Of a DNA stretch of 64,000 nucleotides, positions 8,248 through 19,324 are shown piece by piece. The notes under the pieces are model-generated. The model had not been told where the DNA came from. It saw only the letters and a list, made by a program, of their open reading frames with translations, and did not search any database. The stretch is taken from assembly GCA_937899905.1 (NCBI GenBank), contig CALCCF010000032.1:1-64000 (forward strand), written 5' to 3'. The position numbers and the translations under genes were made by a program. The stretch is from an uncultured Phycisphaeraceae bacterium (GTDB lineage Bacteria > Planctomycetota > Phycisphaerae > Phycisphaerales > UBA1924). Positions within the stretch are counted from its first letter, which is position 1, and each line of letters opens with the position of its first letter.

Positions 8248-10704
8248 ATGAAGGACCGTGGTGGAAGCCGTGGAGGACTGCAGAGCGTCGTGGAGCTCGA
8301 GAGGCTCGAGCCGCGCGTGCTGCTAAGCGTGAGCATCGACATCGACTACCGGTTCGACACGCTGGACTTCTTCGGCGACCCGGCCCGACGCGCGGTGGTT
8401 GAGGCGGTGGCGGACGACCTGTCGGCCGTGCTCCAGGACTCGCTCGCGGCGATCATCCCCGGCGGCCCGAACGAGTGGAGCCTGCGATTCAACAACCCCT
8501 CGACGGGGGAGCTGGCCGAGCTTGACAACCCCACGATCGAAGAAGATCAGTTGCTCGTGTTCGTGGGCGGGCGCGATCTCGGAGGCGACACGCTGGGCGC
8601 GGGCGGCGCGGGCGGCTGGGTAGCCAGCGGCACGAGCTCGTTCCTGAATCTGGTCGAGGGGCGCGGGCAGAGCGGCGCGACCGGGCCCGAGAGCGGGCAG
8701 ACCGACACGAGCCTGTGGGGCGGCAGCATGGTGTTCGACACCGACACCAATTGGCACTTCGGGCTGACCACCGAAGGGCTCGATGGCACGGAGTTCGACT
8801 TCTACTCCGTGGCGCTGCACGAGCTGGTACACGTGCTGGGGTTCAGTGAGTCGACGCCCGCGTACATGAACCTGGTCTCCCCCAGCGGCGAGTTCTTGGG
8901 CGCAAACTCGATGGCCGTCAGCGACGACACCAGCCTCTTGCCGGGCGACTTCGGGCACTGGAACGAGGGCCTAGAGAGCGCGGGCCAAGAGGTGCTCATG
9001 GATCCGACGTTCTCGCGCGGCATCCGCAAGCTAGCCACGCCGCTCGACTTCGCCTCGATGCAGGACATCGGCTGGGAGCTCACGCCCGATCGTTGGCCCG
9101 GCCGCGGCGAGCGCATCTCGCTGAACCCGGTCAGCGGAGCGGGCATGGACTCGGGCACCGCCGAGCCGGGAAGCCCGGGGCTGCACTGGATCGACCCACG
9201 CCAGGCCGGCCTTGTGGACTTCCGCGTGACGAGCGACGAGCCCGTGACGCTACGACTGTGGGACTCGCGCGGGCGGCTCGTGGAGACCAACCTCGTCTCC
9301 GATACGGTTACCGGCATCACGCTCTCGGCGACCGACCAGACGTACTCGATCGAGGTCATCACCAGTTCGGCGACCGCGAGCTACAGCCTCGCCGTAAGCA
9401 CGAGCGGCTTCGACGAGGTGGCGTTCTATCCCGAGGGCTTCGCCTCGCCCGAGATCGATCAGTCGGTGACCATCAGCAACCCGACGAGCAGCGCGCAGCT
9501 GTTCACGCTGGTCGTTCGGTATGAGCGCGGCGATCTCGGGCGAGACTTCGACGTGATCGCCTTCGAGCGCACCATCGATCCCGGTACATCACAGACGATC
9601 GACATCGTCGACGAGGGCGTGCTAGCGACCGACGAACCGAGTGGCCGATCGATCCTGAGCAGCCAGCCGTACGCGATCGTGCTCGAGTCGACCGCGCCGC
9701 TCGGCGCCGCGCTCGAGCACGAAGACGAGTTCAGCGGGCGGGACATCACCACGGCCGAGAGCTTCACGACGGTGCTCCGCGACGAGTGGACGTTCGCCGG
9801 TGCGCAGAAGGCCGCGGGCGTGTTCGACTTCGTCGTGTTCTACAACCCCAACGACCACGATGCGCTGGTGACCATCACGTTCCAGAGCTTCGACGGGCAG
9901 CTTCGCCTGGGGCAGGAGGTCCGCGCGGGTGCGCGCGGCGGCCTGAATCTGCAGGACATCGCCGCGCTCGCCGATGGGGTGTACGGCGTCACGGTGCAGA
10001 GCGCCGCGCTGGACCCGGCCGACCAGCCGAGCCACGACGGCATCGTGGCCGCACAGACGCGCTTCGATGGCAACACGGGTGAGGGCTGGACGGCCCTGGG
10101 CCTGGCCGACCCGTTGCCCGCCAGCGGCATGATCCCGCTCGCGGACTTGCCGGGCGCTGATGTGCAGGCGAGTGTCTACAACCCCGGCACGAGCACGATC
10201 ACGCTGCAGTTCACCCTCATCACCGAGACGGGCGAGGAGCCGCAGTCCAACCGGTTCGTGCCGGCGGGCACATCGGCGACGATCTCCGTGCCCACGGGCA
10301 TCGGCTACCGATACACGTTTGTTGGCGGCGACGGCGTGATCCAGTTCATCCAGAGCGGCACGGGCGGCGACTCCGACGCGACCGTGCTGGCGTTCGCGCT
10401 CACCGACTTCGATGATGATCCGGGTGCGACCCTGCGTCTGACGGCATCCAACGACACGGCGGATGATGCGACGGTCACCGTGCGCTTCCTGTTCGCGAGC
10501 GGCGCGGAAGTGACGCGGTCGATTACCGTTGCCGGCATGGACTTCGAGACGCTGGCGATCGAGACGATCACCGAGGTCGCCACGCGTGCGGATGATGGGC
10601 CGCTGTCGATCATCGTGGAATCGGACGCGCCGCTGCGGGCGTTGCTCGCGTTCCAAGAGGGTAACGAGGCGTGGGCGAGCGCGGGGATGGTGCTGCCGGC
10701 GTAA
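8248..10704 (+). CDS. LEPR-XLL N-terminal, matrixin-like metalloprotease domain-containing large secreted protein
   Basis: 'LERLEPRVLLS' N-terminus; 'LHELVHVLGFSES' HExxH motif; repetitive Ig-like C-terminal region; AAGGAG SD upstream of ATG 8248. Confidence 0.8.
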   Translation: MKDRGGSRGGLQSVVELERLEPRVLLSVSIDIDYRFDTLDFFGDPARRAVVEAVADDLSAVLQDSLAAIIPGGPNEWSLRFNNPSTGELAELDNPTIEEDQLLVFVGGRDLGGDTLGAGGAGGWVASGTSSFLNLVEGRGQSGATGPESGQTDTSLWGGSMVFDTDTNWHFGLTTEGLDGTEFDFYSVALHELVHVLGFSESTPAYMNLVSPSGEFLGANSMAVSDDTSLLPGDFGHWNEGLESAGQEVLMDPTFSRGIRKLATPLDFASMQDIGWELTPDRWPGRGERISLNPVSGAGMDSGTAEPGSPGLHWIDPRQAGLVDFRVTSDEPVTLRLWDSRGRLVETNLVSDTVTGITLSATDQTYSIEVITSSATASYSLAVSTSGFDEVAFYPEGFASPEIDQSVTISNPTSSAQLFTLVVRYERGDLGRDFDVIAFERTIDPGTSQTIDIVDEGVLATDEPSGRSILSSQPYAIVLESTAPLGAALEHEDEFSGRDITTAESFTTVLRDEWTFAGAQKAAGVFDFVVFYNPNDHDALVTITFQSFDGQLRLGQEVRAGARGGLNLQDIAALADGVYGVTVQSAALDPADQPSHDGIVAAQTRFDGNTGEGWTALGLADPLPASGMIPLADLPGADVQASVYNPGTSTITLQFTLITETGEEPQSNRFVPAGTSATISVPTGIGYRYTFVGGDGVIQFIQSGTGGDSDATVLAFALTDFDDDPGATLRLTASNDTADDATVTVRFLFASGAEVTRSITVAGMDFETLAIETITEVATRADDGPLSIIVESDAPLRALLAFQEGNEAWASAGMVLPA

Positions 10705-10724
10705 GCGGCTCGTGCCTGGCCGCA

Positions 10725-11234
10725 TCACACCTTCCAGACGAACGCGGGCCACGTGTGCATGCTCACGAGCACCCATCGTGCGTCCTCATCGATCACGAAC
10801 GTGTCCTCATTCCAGAACACGCTGTCGATGACGGACTTCATGCGGATCCTTAACGCACGTTGTCCTCTTGGCTCGCCTCTCACGTGTCCACAGTCGGTGA
10901 GCAACACCACACCATCCCTTGGCACACCGAGGCGGGCCACCGCGCTGTCCATAGCCTCGTAGTCGCGCTCGGGAAAGCCAGGAAATCGGCCCCGTTCGGC
11001 GGATCGCCCGGCGGACATCCGATCCCAGACGAGACCGAGCACGGTCGCGATGTTGATTGTCGGCGGATCGACTCCAACGTTCTCGCTCAAGCGCCACGCG
11101 AGCGATTCGACCTCCTCGATCGAGGCCACTTCGCACCACGGCAGCGGATAGCCGTACTCAGCCTCGAACTCACGTTCGACCGACGCGCGATCACGCTCGA
11201 GCGAATCCAGCCAGGATTCGGCTTGCCAGAACAC
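10725..11234 (-). CDS. Hypothetical protein (~169 aa)
   Basis: ORF from GTG at 11232-11234 immediately downstream of the lysS stop (11237); upstream extension of the ORF track overlaps lysS and is not real. Confidence 0.6.
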   Translation of the reverse strand: MFWQAESWLDSLERDRASVEREFEAEYGYPLPWCEVASIEEVESLAWRLSENVGVDPPTINIATVLGLVWDRMSAGRSAERGRFPGFPERDYEAMDSAVARLGVPRDGVVLLTDCGHVRGEPRGQRALRIRMKSVIDSVFWNEDTFVIDEDARWVLVSMHTWPAFVWKV

Positions 11235-11236
11235 CG

Positions 11237-12853
<1,617 letters not shown>

Positions 12854-12872
12854 GAGCGTGAATGCTAGGGAT

Positions 12873-13721
12873 TCAGCCCGGCCCCTCGACGGATGCGCTG
12901 GTCACGCCGTCATCGGGACTACCGGCCACCACGGCGGGGCTCTGCTCTCGGATGCGTCGCAGGTCGCGGTCGTCCTCGCTCTCGCCGGGCTCGTCGATCG
13001 TGGTCATGCACCAGAGTTCCAGCCGGGCGCCGACGGGCCGCATGGCGATCAGTCGGACGCGGCGGCCATCGCCCAGGGACTGTGACACGTTGTCGATGAG
13101 CGGGGCCTGGCCCTCCAGGGCCAGGAAGATCGACTGCGTTTCGGGCAGCGTGAGCAGCGCGGGTGGCACGTACTGGTCCTGGTTGCGACGCATGTAGTCG
13201 AGCAGCACGCTGGCCGGCAGCGTCAGGCGGCCGAGGCTCACCGTTCGCGCGGGCATCCACAGGGCGCCGTTCTCGTCGATGATCGGCTCGACGTTCGCCG
13301 AGAGGTACCGCGGGCCCTCGGCCGTCTGCACGAGCAGGCCGATGGCGATCAGCCCGTCCTTGAACTCGACCTGGACCTCCTCGAGCTCCTGGGGCCAGCC
13401 AACGAGCTCCCACTGCGAGGCGACCCAGTCCCGCATCGTGGTATTGAGCCACGCGTTGGCATCGTGGGCGGCGAGCCACATGTGCCAGCGCTCGCGGCCC
13501 TGGACCCGGGGCTCGTACAGCGCGTTCCACAGGCCGTTCTCGATGTTGATCGCGGTCTGGCGGGTCTGCGGGTCGTTGATGCGGACGGTTCGCCACCAGG
13601 CCGGTGCCTGCTCGGACAGCGACAGCCCCACGACAGTGGCGAGCGTGAGCCCCGCCACGAGGGCGAGCGCGCCGACGACCAGCCATCGGCGAAGGCCAGA
13701 GATCCGGTGCCGAAGGGCCAT
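12873..13721 (-). CDS. Conserved hypothetical single-TM protein
   Basis: N-terminal TM 'WLVVGALALVAGLTLATVVGLSL' then soluble domain; upstream of lysS on same strand. Confidence 0.65.
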   Translation of the reverse strand: MALRHRISGLRRWLVVGALALVAGLTLATVVGLSLSEQAPAWWRTVRINDPQTRQTAINIENGLWNALYEPRVQGRERWHMWLAAHDANAWLNTTMRDWVASQWELVGWPQELEEVQVEFKDGLIAIGLLVQTAEGPRYLSANVEPIIDENGALWMPARTVSLGRLTLPASVLLDYMRRNQDQYVPPALLTLPETQSIFLALEGQAPLIDNVSQSLGDGRRVRLIAMRPVGARLELWCMTTIDEPGESEDDRDLRRIREQSPAVVAGSPDDGVTSASVEGPG

Positions 13722-13822
13722 GCGCCTGTATGGTGGGGCGAGACCCGGGCCCGATCAAGTGCGGCCGATAATCAGTGTCGTTCGAACGCCAACATCCAAG
13801 CTTCAACAGAGGGCATTGGGGC

Positions 13823-15361
13823 TCACCGCACGCGTAGCGGGCGGCGACCAGTCCATACCTGCCCAAACATGTCGGTGTGCCGCACCTCGACCATGTGCGG
13901 ACCGGCCTGGAGCCCACGAGGCAGCGGGGCCTGCCAGGTGCTCTGGGACTCTCGAGCCTCGGGTAGGTCGCGGCCAGGCTGGCCGGGGAACTGCTCTTCC
14001 AGTAGCTTGAGTGACAGGTATCCCGGGTCGCGCTGCGGCGTGTGCGTCATTGGCGTCCATTCGCCGTCATCGACCCGGAATTCGACAGTGGATCGCGGGT
14101 TCGAGGCCCACGCGTTGACGACGAGATTCGTGCCTTGTACATCTGCCGCTTGCAGCACGCTCGGCAAATGGACGGCCATCTGCTGATTGGCGGGCTCGCC
14201 CGCGGCCTTGAAGCGGATGGTGTATTCGTTGCCGTCGATGGTGAGCAGGGACCAGCCGTTTGGCTGCCCGTCGCTCATGGTCGCGTGCGGGATGCCGCGC
14301 TCGTCAAGCGCGCCGGCCCACCAACTACCGCAGCCGGTTGCATGCACGAGGTGGTGGTGGGGCTCAACGCCGGTCCAGCCGTCCTCGCTGTCCATGAAGA
14401 AGTGGATCTGGCGGTGCCAGTGCGCCCCCATCGAGAACGTGTGCTCGTACGGCGCGAGGATCTCGAACAGCTCGGCCTTTCGCCGCACGCTGGGCAGAGG
14501 GATGTGCATCGCCAGCACCACGAGCCGATCGGTGGACACGTGCTCGAGGCTGTTTCGGATAAACGCCAATTGTGCGTCGTTCAGATCGGCGTGGTAGTCC
14601 TTGTCGCCCTCGTACACCACGTTGTCGAGCACGATGAAGTGGGCCTCGCCGTAGTCGAAGGCGTAGGTCGCCGGGCCGTACAGACGATTCCATGTCGCGT
14701 CGGCGTGCGTGTCGTCGGGCACGTCGAAGTTCATGTCGTGGTTGCCGTGCACGTTGTGAACAGGCTTGTCCAGCAGCGACATGTACTCGTCGTAAGGCCC
14801 GAACAAAGACAGCGTGTCGAACATGATGTCGCCCAGCGAGAACACGAAGGCGGCGTCATCAGCAAGTTCTGTCGCGCGCACGTCGGCGATGACGTCTTGC
14901 GCGAAGTACTCCAGCTCGGTGATGTTGCGCGGCTGCGGATCGCCGAGGAGGATCACGCTGAAGCGGTCGGGCTCGTTGCTCGCGTGCAAAGCGAAGTCGA
15001 TCGAGTCGGGCAGTGCACCCGTGGGCGCCACGCCGGCGTATCGCAGGCCGCGAGGCGAGCCCTTGGGCGAATACACGTAGTAGAACTGGGGCTTGTTCAG
15101 TTCGTCGAGCGGCAGCGCGTGACCCGAGGGCTTGATGACGAAGATGGCCTCGCCCTCGATCGCCTCGATCTCGTAGCGGCCCGCCTCGTCCGTGAGTACG
15201 ACGTCACGGCCGTTGGAGATGCGCACGCCCTCGATACCGGGCTCGCCGGTTTGGCGAACACCGTCGCGACTCGTGTCTTCGTACACCACACCGCGAGCGA
15301 CATCACCCAGGCTGCAAGACGCGAGACAAAGCGAGACACCAAACGCGATCAACCGGATCAT
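13823..15361 (-). CDS. Calcineurin-like metallophosphoesterase with N-terminal SdrD-B-like domain
   Basis: Signal peptide 'MIRLIAFGVSLCLASCSLG'; 'GVVYEDTSRDGVRQTGEPGIEGVRISNG'; 'ILLGDPQP', 'LGDIMFD', 'VHGNHD', 'GAHWH'. Confidence 0.85.
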   Translation of the reverse strand: MIRLIAFGVSLCLASCSLGDVARGVVYEDTSRDGVRQTGEPGIEGVRISNGRDVVLTDEAGRYEIEAIEGEAIFVIKPSGHALPLDELNKPQFYYVYSPKGSPRGLRYAGVAPTGALPDSIDFALHASNEPDRFSVILLGDPQPRNITELEYFAQDVIADVRATELADDAAFVFSLGDIMFDTLSLFGPYDEYMSLLDKPVHNVHGNHDMNFDVPDDTHADATWNRLYGPATYAFDYGEAHFIVLDNVVYEGDKDYHADLNDAQLAFIRNSLEHVSTDRLVVLAMHIPLPSVRRKAELFEILAPYEHTFSMGAHWHRQIHFFMDSEDGWTGVEPHHHLVHATGCGSWWAGALDERGIPHATMSDGQPNGWSLLTIDGNEYTIRFKAAGEPANQQMAVHLPSVLQAADVQGTNLVVNAWASNPRSTVEFRVDDGEWTPMTHTPQRDPGYLSLKLLEEQFPGQPGRDLPEARESQSTWQAPLPRGLQAGPHMVEVRHTDMFGQVWTGRRPLRVR

Positions 15362-15433
15362 GCCACACCTCCAGGGCTCACGCACGGTACACGCGAGTCG
15401 TTCGCCCTCCGCTCAGATTCGGTTCGCGCCGCG

Positions 15434-16000
15434 TTAGTTCTCGGCGTTGGCGGGGTCGTGGTCGGCCTTGAGGCGGATCAGGAGGGGGTGCTCCCGCTTG
15501 GAGACCAGCGCATCGATGACGAGCTGCGGCACCATCGACCGCAGCACGTCGGGGTCCTTGCCCAGCGCGGCGATCTGCTTGATGAGGCTGCTGCTGATGT
15601 ACGCGAAGCTCTCACCGGCGACCATGAAGGCCGTCTCCAGGCCGGCCAATTGGCGATTGGTCACCGCCTGCTGCACCTCGTACTGCAGGTCCGAGAGGTT
15701 GCGCACGCCGCGGAGCAGAGCGGCGGCCCCGTTGGCCTTGGCGAAGTCGACCGTGAGCCCTGTGAACACCTCGACGCGAACCGGCGCGTGCTGCGGCTCC
15801 TCGCGGCACAGCTCATCGACCAGCGTCTGGGCCATGCCCGAGCGCTCCTCGGCCGAGAACAGCTGCGGCTTGCTGGGGTTGTGGCCCACGGCGACGACGA
15901 TCTCGTCGAACAGCGTGCGGCCGCGGCGGATGACGTCGAGGTGGCCGAAGGTTATCGGGTCAAAAGAGCCGGGATAGATGGCGACATGGCGGCCTGGCAT
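15434..16000 (-). CDS. coaD: Pantetheine-phosphate adenylyltransferase
   Basis: 'AIYPGSFDPITFGHLDVIRRG' and 'YISSSLIKQIAALG'. Confidence 0.93.
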   Translation of the reverse strand: MPGRHVAIYPGSFDPITFGHLDVIRRGRTLFDEIVVAVGHNPSKPQLFSAEERSGMAQTLVDELCREEPQHAPVRVEVFTGLTVDFAKANGAAALLRGVRNLSDLQYEVQQAVTNRQLAGLETAFMVAGESFAYISSSLIKQIAALGKDPDVLRSMVPQLVIDALVSKREHPLLIRLKADHDPANAEN

Positions 16001-16106
16001 CGCGCATGGTACCAGTGGGGACGCCGCTCGCGACGGCTGGGCGGGTCGCGCCGCTCGGGCAAGCCGGGGAAGGGCATTGATCGAGCCTGGGCGTGGGCGG
16101 CGACGG

Positions 16107-16254
16107 CGGTGCAATGGAAACTGTGGTGTTCGGCCATCGGCCTTAGGCCGTGCCGCGGCGACGAGCGGGTCCGTGTGGGCCCACGCCTCGGCAGCAGTGG
16201 CCGCATCCCCCTGCACCGGCCCCGCGTCGTGGTCTCCACGGCGCGGGGCTTTTT
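16107..16254 (+). ncRNA. Candidate structured ncRNA ending in a Rho-independent terminator
   Basis: Closing helix CGGTGCA (16107-16113)/TGCACCG (16212-16218), inner helices, then a 14-bp terminator stem and T5; no plus-strand CDS here. Confidence 0.4.
16219..16254 (+). terminator. Strong Rho-independent terminator
   Basis: GCCCCGCGTCGTGG-TCT-CCACGGCGCGGGGC (14 bp, one G-U) followed by TTTTT. Confidence 0.8.
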
Positions 16255-16262
16255 GAGTTGTG

Positions 16263-17414
16263 CTACATCCACGTAAACGGCGTGCGATCCGTCGTCGAGA
16301 CCACGTACTCGACGCCCTCGGTCAGGCCAGCCAGCCGATCCTTGAGGCGGGGGAGGTAGCCGCGCTCGGTGTTGGTGTGGCCGGCGAGCAGGACGCCGCA
16401 GCCCTTGCGGAGCAGGTCGAGCGCGTCGTGGTGGGTCATCTCGCCGGTGACGAACAGGTCGCAGCCGGCGGCGAGCGCGTGCGAGCGCAGCGATGCGCCG
16501 GCACCCGGGCACACGCCCACCGTGCGCACGGGCTCGTTCATGTTGCCACCCAAGGCCGCGACCTTGACGGCGGGGATGCCAAGGAAGGTCTTGAGCCGAT
16601 CGCCGATCTCGGCCGGGCTGGCGGGGCGATCAAGCACGAGCCTCCGCCCCGCGCCGGCGTGACGCACGGGCTCGGGGAGGAGCTCATAAAGATCGACGGC
16701 GGGCTCTTCATAAGGATGGAACTGCCGGAGCGTCTCCATCGCGATGGGGACGGCCGCGTGGGAGCAGACCATCTCGAGCCTGACTTCCTCGACGCGTTCG
16801 AGTTGGCCGGTCTCGCCGATGGTGGGGTTGGCTTCATCCCCGGCGAAGAACGTGCCGTGACCGTCGACGCCAAAAGAGCAGGCGGTGTAGGCCCCGATGA
16901 TGCCCGCGCCGGCCGAGGCGAGCGCATTGCGCAGCTGGTCGGCGTCCTTCTTGGGCACGAACGTGACGAGCTTGATCGCCTGGCTCGGCGGACGCTCGCG
17001 GTGGGGGGTCAGGGCGCGGACATCGCCGGCAATCGTGCCCTCGGTGGTCGAGCCGCTGATGGCCTCGCACAGCCAGTCGGTCATGCCGCCCGGGGCCGCG
17101 TCGAGAGTGCTGTGCGGGCTGACGACCGCCATGCCGTGGGCCATCGCCTCCAGAAGCATGCGGCCCATGGCCGTGTCGTCGGTCAGGCTCTTGATGGGCG
17201 TGAAGATCGGCGGGTGGTACGCGAGGATCGCCGACGCCCGGGCGGCACGGGCCTCCTCGAGCACGTCCTCGGCCAGGTCGATCGTGAGCAGCACGGGCCC
17301 GGTCAGCGGCTGGCGACGCGAGCCGACGATCAGGCCAACATTGTCCCAATCCCCGGCGTATCGCAGGGGTGCGAAGGACTCCAGGGCGTGCAACAGGTCT
17401 CCGACATTTGCCAT
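16263..17414 (-). CDS. Nif3-like dinuclear metal center protein
   Basis: 'YAGDWDNVGLIVG', 'ILAYHPPIF', 'VSPHSTLDAAPGG', 'GEMTHHDAL' metal-binding motifs. Confidence 0.9.
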   Translation of the reverse strand: MANVGDLLHALESFAPLRYAGDWDNVGLIVGSRRQPLTGPVLLTIDLAEDVLEEARAARASAILAYHPPIFTPIKSLTDDTAMGRMLLEAMAHGMAVVSPHSTLDAAPGGMTDWLCEAISGSTTEGTIAGDVRALTPHRERPPSQAIKLVTFVPKKDADQLRNALASAGAGIIGAYTACSFGVDGHGTFFAGDEANPTIGETGQLERVEEVRLEMVCSHAAVPIAMETLRQFHPYEEPAVDLYELLPEPVRHAGAGRRLVLDRPASPAEIGDRLKTFLGIPAVKVAALGGNMNEPVRTVGVCPGAGASLRSHALAAGCDLFVTGEMTHHDALDLLRKGCGVLLAGHTNTERGYLPRLKDRLAGLTEGVEYVVSTTDRTPFTWM

Positions 17415-17455
17415 GTGGGCATCGTATCGGTGGTTCCCGTCGGTCGGGTGGCGGG

Positions 17456-18373
17456 ATGGCCGATATTGGGAGCGACGTGGAGCCCCAAGATGACCCCAAC
17501 CCGGCCCGCCTGGAGCTTCGCGCGTTCGCGAAGCTGAACCTCGCGCTGGCCGTGGCACCGCCCGAGCCCGAGGGCCCTCGCAAGGGCTGGCACCGCATCT
17601 GCTCGTGGATGCACGCCGTTGGGTTGTACGACGACGTTCGTGTCGAGGTCGACCGCTCGCTGACCGGGCCCGCGCTCGATGCGCGGTGGGCGGATGACGC
17701 GCCGATGCATGCCGGACAGCCTGTAAACTGGCCGCGTGAGCGGGACCTCGCGTTCCGTGCCGCGAAGCTACTCGATGAGCACGCGCCGCTGCGGATCACT
17801 ATCCGAAAGCGCATCCCAGATGGCGGCGGCCTGGGTGGCGGCAGCAGCAACGCGGCGGCCGTACTGCGCGCGGGCGACGCGCTGCTCGGCCTTGGGCTCG
17901 GGCCGGCAACACTGCGAGAGTTGGCGATGAAGCTCGGCAGCGATATCGCCTTCTTCATCGATGATGTCGATCCGACGCTTAACGCGCCACCGCGGCCGGC
18001 GATCGTCAGCGGTTTCGGCGATGGGATCGATCGGCTCGCGGCACCCGCTGAAGCCGAGCCCATCACGCTCGCGTTCCCGCCATTCGGTTGCGCGACCGGC
18101 GAGGTGTATGCGGCGTTCGATGGGCTGGATCCCGGCCCGCTTCGCGAGGCAGAAGTCCGCTCGATGGCGATGCGGTCGCCGCGTGTGGCCGATGTGTTCA
18201 ACGACCTCGCCCCCGCGGCCGAGATGGTGCGTCCAAAACTCGCCGAGATACGAACGGCCCTGAATGAGGCCTGGGCGAGCCCCGTCCATGTCACGGGCAG
18301 CGGATCGACGCTCTTCGCGTTCGGCCATCACGAGGCAACGGCACCCGCGATTGTCCATACGGAGCTTGTGTAG
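17456..18373 (+). CDS. ispE: 4-(cytidine 5'-diphospho)-2-C-methyl-D-erythritol kinase
   Basis: 'AFAKLNLALAV' and GHMP motif 'IPDGGGLGGGSSNAAAVL'. Confidence 0.88.
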   Translation: MADIGSDVEPQDDPNPARLELRAFAKLNLALAVAPPEPEGPRKGWHRICSWMHAVGLYDDVRVEVDRSLTGPALDARWADDAPMHAGQPVNWPRERDLAFRAAKLLDEHAPLRITIRKRIPDGGGLGGGSSNAAAVLRAGDALLGLGLGPATLRELAMKLGSDIAFFIDDVDPTLNAPPRPAIVSGFGDGIDRLAAPAEAEPITLAFPPFGCATGEVYAAFDGLDPGPLREAEVRSMAMRSPRVADVFNDLAPAAEMVRPKLAEIRTALNEAWASPVHVTGSGSTLFAFGHHEATAPAIVHTELV

Positions 18374-18379
18374 GACGGC

Positions 18380-19324
18380 ATGGACGAGCACACGAAGCAC
18401 AACCCAGGAACGATGGTTGGCGTCGACGTCGGCGCGACGGGCGTTCGTGTCGGCGTCGTCGACTCGGCGGGGCACGTCATCGAGCGATTGAAGATGGCCA
18501 CACCGCGAGATCCCGCGGAGTGTGCGCAGACGATCGCCGCAGCGGTGCGCAGCGTGTGCGCAACCTCGAACCAGTCGCTGCCGCGCGTCGTTGGCCTTGG
18601 TGTGCCCGGGCCCGTATCGGGAGACCGCATCACCGCTGCCGTGAATCTCGGCTGGCAGGACGTGCCGCTGGCGGCGATGGTCGAAAATCAGCTCGGTGCG
18701 CCTGCAGTGATGATCAACGACGTGAACGCGGCGGCGCTCGCGGAACAACGCCTCGGGTCCGCCGCGGGCGAGCGCGACATGATCGCGATCTGGATCGGCA
18801 CCGGCGTCGGTGGAGGCGCCGTCCTTGGCGGAAAAGTGTTCCTCGGCGTTGAGGGCGTGGCGGTCGAGGTGGGCCACGCCATCATCGATGTGAATGGTCT
18901 GGACGGCGCACGAACGCTCGAGCAGTGCGCGTCGCGTCGTGCGATCGAGCGGGGCGTGCAAGAACGCATCGAAGCGGGCGAGGCCAGCAGCGTGCGCGAC
19001 GCGACGCCCGAAGCCATCGCCGAGGGCTACCGCCAGGGTGATCGCGTGTGCGTCGAGGTGGTCGATCGAGCGCTCGCCCTGGTCGGCTCGGCCGCGGCGA
19101 GCGCGTGCGCTGTGCTCGGGCCAAACGTGGTGGTGATCGGCGGGGCGCTGGTCGAGGCCATCGGGCCCGCGGTGGCGCGGGGGGTTGGTCAAGCGGCCAA
19201 CGCCGACGCGTTCCCGCCCGGTCGCACGCTCTCGGTCCGCCAGAGCGCCCTGGGCGACGACGCCGGGCTCGTGGGCGCCGCCCTCTTCGCAGCGGAGTCG
19301 GCCGCCGATACAATGGCCCGATGA
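18380..19324 (+). CDS. ROK family sugar kinase-like protein
   Basis: 'VGVDVGATGVRVGVVD', 'GVPGPVSGDRI', 'NDVNAAALAEQRLG', 'IGTGVGGGAVLGG', 'EVGH'. Confidence 0.85.
   Translation: MDEHTKHNPGTMVGVDVGATGVRVGVVDSAGHVIERLKMATPRDPAECAQTIAAAVRSVCATSNQSLPRVVGLGVPGPVSGDRITAAVNLGWQDVPLAAMVENQLGAPAVMINDVNAAALAEQRLGSAAGERDMIAIWIGTGVGGGAVLGGKVFLGVEGVAVEVGHAIIDVNGLDGARTLEQCASRRAIERGVQERIEAGEASSVRDATPEAIAEGYRQGDRVCVEVVDRALALVGSAAASACAVLGPNVVVIGGALVEAIGPAVARGVGQAANADAFPPGRTLSVRQSALGDDAGLVGAALFAAESAADTMAR

Noticed and set aside
14042-16276. 744-aa plus-strand ORF
   Set aside because: Antisense shadow ORF over the phosphoesterase and coaD; composition is typical of high-GC reverse-frame ORFs, no recognisable domain.
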